A stretch of DNA of 64,000 nucleotides, from the NCBI RefSeq assembly GCF_029688865.1, contig NZ_JARUKV010000010.1, forward strand, positions 62,001 through 126,000, given 5' to 3'. Under the pieces are notes generated by a model, which saw only the letters and a program-made list of their open reading frames with translations, searched no databases and was not told the origin of the DNA. Within the stretch, counting starts at the first letter, position 1. Every line of letters begins with the position of its first letter. A program made the position numbers and the translations under genes. Below, in pieces: positions 62,235-64,000 of this stretch. This DNA comes from Natronococcus sp. A-GB7. Its GTDB lineage: Archaea; Halobacteriota; Halobacteria; Halobacteriales; Natrialbaceae.

Positions 62235-63035
62235 TCAGTGGTGGTCGTGGGCGTCGGCTCCCGGTGCGTCGATCCCGTCGTAGAACGGGAGCTCGGGATG
62301 AGGCAGGTGGATCCCGATACTCATCAGTCCGTGGGCAAAGAGGACGTAGCCCAGCACGACGAACGCAACCCCGAGCAGGCGGTGGACTCGCTGGCGGTGG
62401 ACGACGTCGACCGACTCGATGACGGTGCCGTAGAGAAACACCGCGGGAACGGTCCCGATTCCCAGCGCCGCGAGCGCGAGGGCACCCCCGGCCGGCGACC
62501 CGGTCGCGAACGCGTAGAGGAAGGCCGGGTAGAGGATCGGACAGGGGAGCAGCCCGTGAAGCGCGCCCAGCCCGACGATGCCGGGGCCGTTCGCGAGTCG
62601 ATCGACGTGGCCCATCAGCCAGCCGGTCAGGCGCTCGAGGCCGGGCAGGTGGATCCCGCCCGTCGTCCGCCCGAGCAGGTAGTAGATCCCGGTGGCGATG
62701 ACGAACCCGCCGACGAGCAGGCCGACGCCACCTCGGATCGGTTCGACCAGGGGCGTCAGCGAGTCGGTCGTGACGAACAGGAGGCCGCCGAGCGCGCCGA
62801 AGAGGGCACCGAGGAGCGTGTAGCTCGCGGTTCGACCGAGGTTGAACAGCGCGTGCTGGCGCACCTCGTACGTGCTCAGGTGCGAGCCGCGTTTTCCGGT
62901 CGCCGCGCCGTCGTCCATCCGACCCGCGTAGACGGTCACCAGCGGCCCACACATTCCGATACAGTGGGCGCCGGCCAGCAGGCCGATGAGCAGGAACAGC
63001 GCGACGTCGATGCCGAGGAGGGTAAACGGGTCCAT
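62235..63035 (-). CDS. TauE/SafE-like membrane protein (UreH/CcoS-type partner)
   Basis: A 266-residue protein with six or seven helices. Cysteine-containing motifs GAHCIGMCGPLV (helix 1) and HGLLPCPILYPAFL (about residue 160) are typical of the DsbD/SafE-type family linked to copper and cytochrome oxidase assembly. The C-terminus is His/Asp-rich, DAHDHH. Three bases separate its stop from the ATPase start, so they form an operon and should act together in copper handling at the membrane. Confidence 0.88.
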   Translation of the reverse strand: MDPFTLLGIDVALFLLIGLLAGAHCIGMCGPLVTVYAGRMDDGAATGKRGSHLSTYEVRQHALFNLGRTASYTLLGALFGALGGLLFVTTDSLTPLVEPIRGGVGLLVGGFVIATGIYYLLGRTTGGIHLPGLERLTGWLMGHVDRLANGPGIVGLGALHGLLPCPILYPAFLYAFATGSPAGGALALAALGIGTVPAVFLYGTVIESVDVVHRQRVHRLLGVAFVVLGYVLFAHGLMSIGIHLPHPELPFYDGIDAPGADAHDHH

Positions 63036-63244
63036 GTGTGGTCGGAGTCGAGGGCGATCGGGAGGCGGTACTCGTTGCTCGAGCTATCCGCCGGACAGGG
63101 TAATCGGTTTCGCCTCGAGCCACGCTCGGCCGCGGCGTCGAGGAAGCGAGCGCCGAACGACCGTACGGGTTCGGGTCCGAGCCAGCACCACACCGCGTCC
63201 GAAACGGACAAACGACTATCACGTTCGCGCCCGAACGAGGACGT

Positions 63245-63466
63245 ATGCTTCGAACCCTCCTCTCGCGCGTGCTGCCCGGGTCCGACGACGGCCGCGACGA
63301 GACGGGCTCGGATCGGGACGAGACCGACTCCGAGTTCGCGGGCTCGCGGCTCGACGCGTCAGTGGTACACGCTCACGGCGGGGACGTCACACTCGAGAAC
63401 GACGCCGACGCCGACGAGCTCGAGTCGCGGGCGCGAGCGGCCGAGCGGGAGCGGTGGCGGGAGTAA
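63245..63466 (+). CDS. hypothetical acidic protein, 73 residues
   Basis: A 73-residue charged protein: a short basic start (MLRTLLSRVLPG), an acidic middle and a C-terminal charged helix (LESRARAAERERWRE). No family is recognised. Its composition suits a real haloarchaeal gene, and it has space on this strand between the divergent SafE-like gene and dpsA. Confidence 0.55.
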   Translation: MLRTLLSRVLPGSDDGRDETGSDRDETDSEFAGSRLDASVVHAHGGDVTLENDADADELESRARAAERERWRE

Positions 63467-63484
63467 GTCGGTCCTGGCGATCGG

Positions 63485-64000
63485 TCAGTCGAGTGCGTTC
63501 TGCCGAACGAGCGTGTCTTCGGCGAGGTACCGCTCGAGGACGTGAGCGTCGTCCTCGAGGACCACGAGGCGCTCGCGAAGCAGTTCGCCGGTGGCCGTCT
63601 CGCCGACCCGTTCGACCTGCTCGACGTGGTCGCGAAACAGCGCCGCGAGCGTCGCGTACCCCTCGAGATCGCGCTCGAGCGACGACCGCACGTCGTAGTG
63701 GTGGGGCGCTTCGATGTGGATGGGCGCGTGCTGGCGGATCCCCATCGGACCGCAGACCGGCACCCCGCCGAGCGCGTGGACACGAACCGCGAGGGCGTCG
63801 GTCGTCTCGGCGAGTCGATCGGCGGCGTCCTCGAGAAAGCCGCCGAGGTCCTCGCGTTCGGCTCCCTCGAGCAGCCAGTAGTGTTTCCGGACCTGATTGA
63901 ACAGGATGTACAGTCCCGAGAGCTCGGCGTTCAGCGCGTCGACGACCCGCTTTGCCGCCTCGCGATCGATTCGGAGCTCGTTCTCGCCGATCGTGTTCCA
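63485..64000 (-). CDS. dpsA: DNA-protecting ferritin DpsA, N-terminus cut by window edge
   Basis: The visible ~171 residues are the Dps/ferritin-like four-helix bundle that stores iron and shields DNA. Matches to haloarchaeal DpsA are clear: VVDALNAELSGLYILFNQVRKHYW, LEGAEREDLGGFLEDAADR, HALGGVPVCGP, YDVRSSLERDLEGYATL and ending DTLVRQNALD. The ferroxidase ligands are expected at the H in RKHYW and the E/D in ADRLAE-like positions. Only the first few residues are probably missing. Confidence 0.93.
   Translation of the reverse strand, partial: WNTIGENELRIDREAAKRVVDALNAELSGLYILFNQVRKHYWLLEGAEREDLGGFLEDAADRLAETTDALAVRVHALGGVPVCGPMGIRQHAPIHIEAPHHYDVRSSLERDLEGYATLAALFRDHVEQVERVGETATGELLRERLVVLEDDAHVLERYLAEDTLVRQNALD

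Overview
The window is chromosomal DNA from an extremely halophilic archaeon (class Halobacteria). Evidence: high GC with strongly acidic proteins (Asp/Glu-rich, few Lys), archaeal basal machinery (TFB, CDC48, aCPSF1/FttA, NucS, a KH-type beta-CASP nuclease), haloarchaea-specific families (bacterio-opsin-activator-type HTH proteins, GfcR, DpsA, small zinc-ribbon proteins), Tat-type lipoprotein signals (RRxFL ... AGC) and TATA boxes about 25-30 bases upstream of start codons, i.e. mostly leaderless transcripts. The gene set fits the Natrialba/Natrinema/Haloterrigena group best, but I cannot fix the genus. Most of the window is dense core genome. No rRNA, transposase or CRISPR array was seen; one tRNA gene is present.

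Layout. 1-8.3 kb: cdc48 with a small upstream partner, an alpha/beta hydrolase, panB, a HAD phosphatase, an acyl-CoA dehydrogenase, a Bat-type regulator and a large HAD-superfamily phosphatase. 8.4-17.4 kb: gfcR, an acidic repeat lipoprotein, a TFB gene with a palindromic promoter, rnhA and its partner, a PadR regulator, pyrophosphatase, an alkaline-phosphatase-like enzyme, DUF371 and an endonuclease III-type gene. 17.8-21.8 kb: a four-gene polyamine-type ABC transporter operon. 21.8-33 kb: a probable dispersed repeat, a DMT exporter, a membrane protein, the transcription termination nuclease aCPSF1, an acidic lipoprotein, nucS, a YbhB-like protein, a DoxX-like protein, mutS and a CHY zinc-finger protein.

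33.2-39.8 kb is a gas vesicle locus: gvpA-gvpN-gvpO run left and gvpF-G-H-(I)-J-K-L-M run right from one 232-base divergent promoter region. gvpC and the regulators gvpD/gvpE are not here. GvpO carries an N-terminal CCCH zinc-knuckle motif, and the gene at the gvpI position is a 304-residue, mostly acidic protein.

40-51 kb: alcohol dehydrogenase; a two-domain KaiC-like ATPase followed by a histidine kinase; an exported aspartoacylase/M14-type enzyme with a small membrane protein; a DsbA-like exported protein lacking the second CxxC cysteine and bearing a long acidic tail; pirin; a second Bat-type regulator; an Lrp regulator; then tRNA-Val(CAC) with a row of partial tRNA 3'-end copies beyond its 3' end. 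51-64 kb: a cobalamin adenosyltransferase, a zinc-ribbon protein, a fused NAD kinase-inositol monophosphatase-type enzyme, a DedA-like membrane protein, a double-hotdog thioesterase, glycine decarboxylase subunits gcvPA-gcvPB without gcvT/gcvH, an AI-2E-type permease, a CcoI-type copper ATPase with a TauE/SafE-like membrane partner, and a DpsA cut by the window end.

The most unusual items are a perfect 17-bp-arm hairpin between convergent genes (12.37 kb), the 16-bp palindrome in the tfb promoter, the tRNA-Val fragment array, the modified gas vesicle proteins and the NADK-IMPase fusion.
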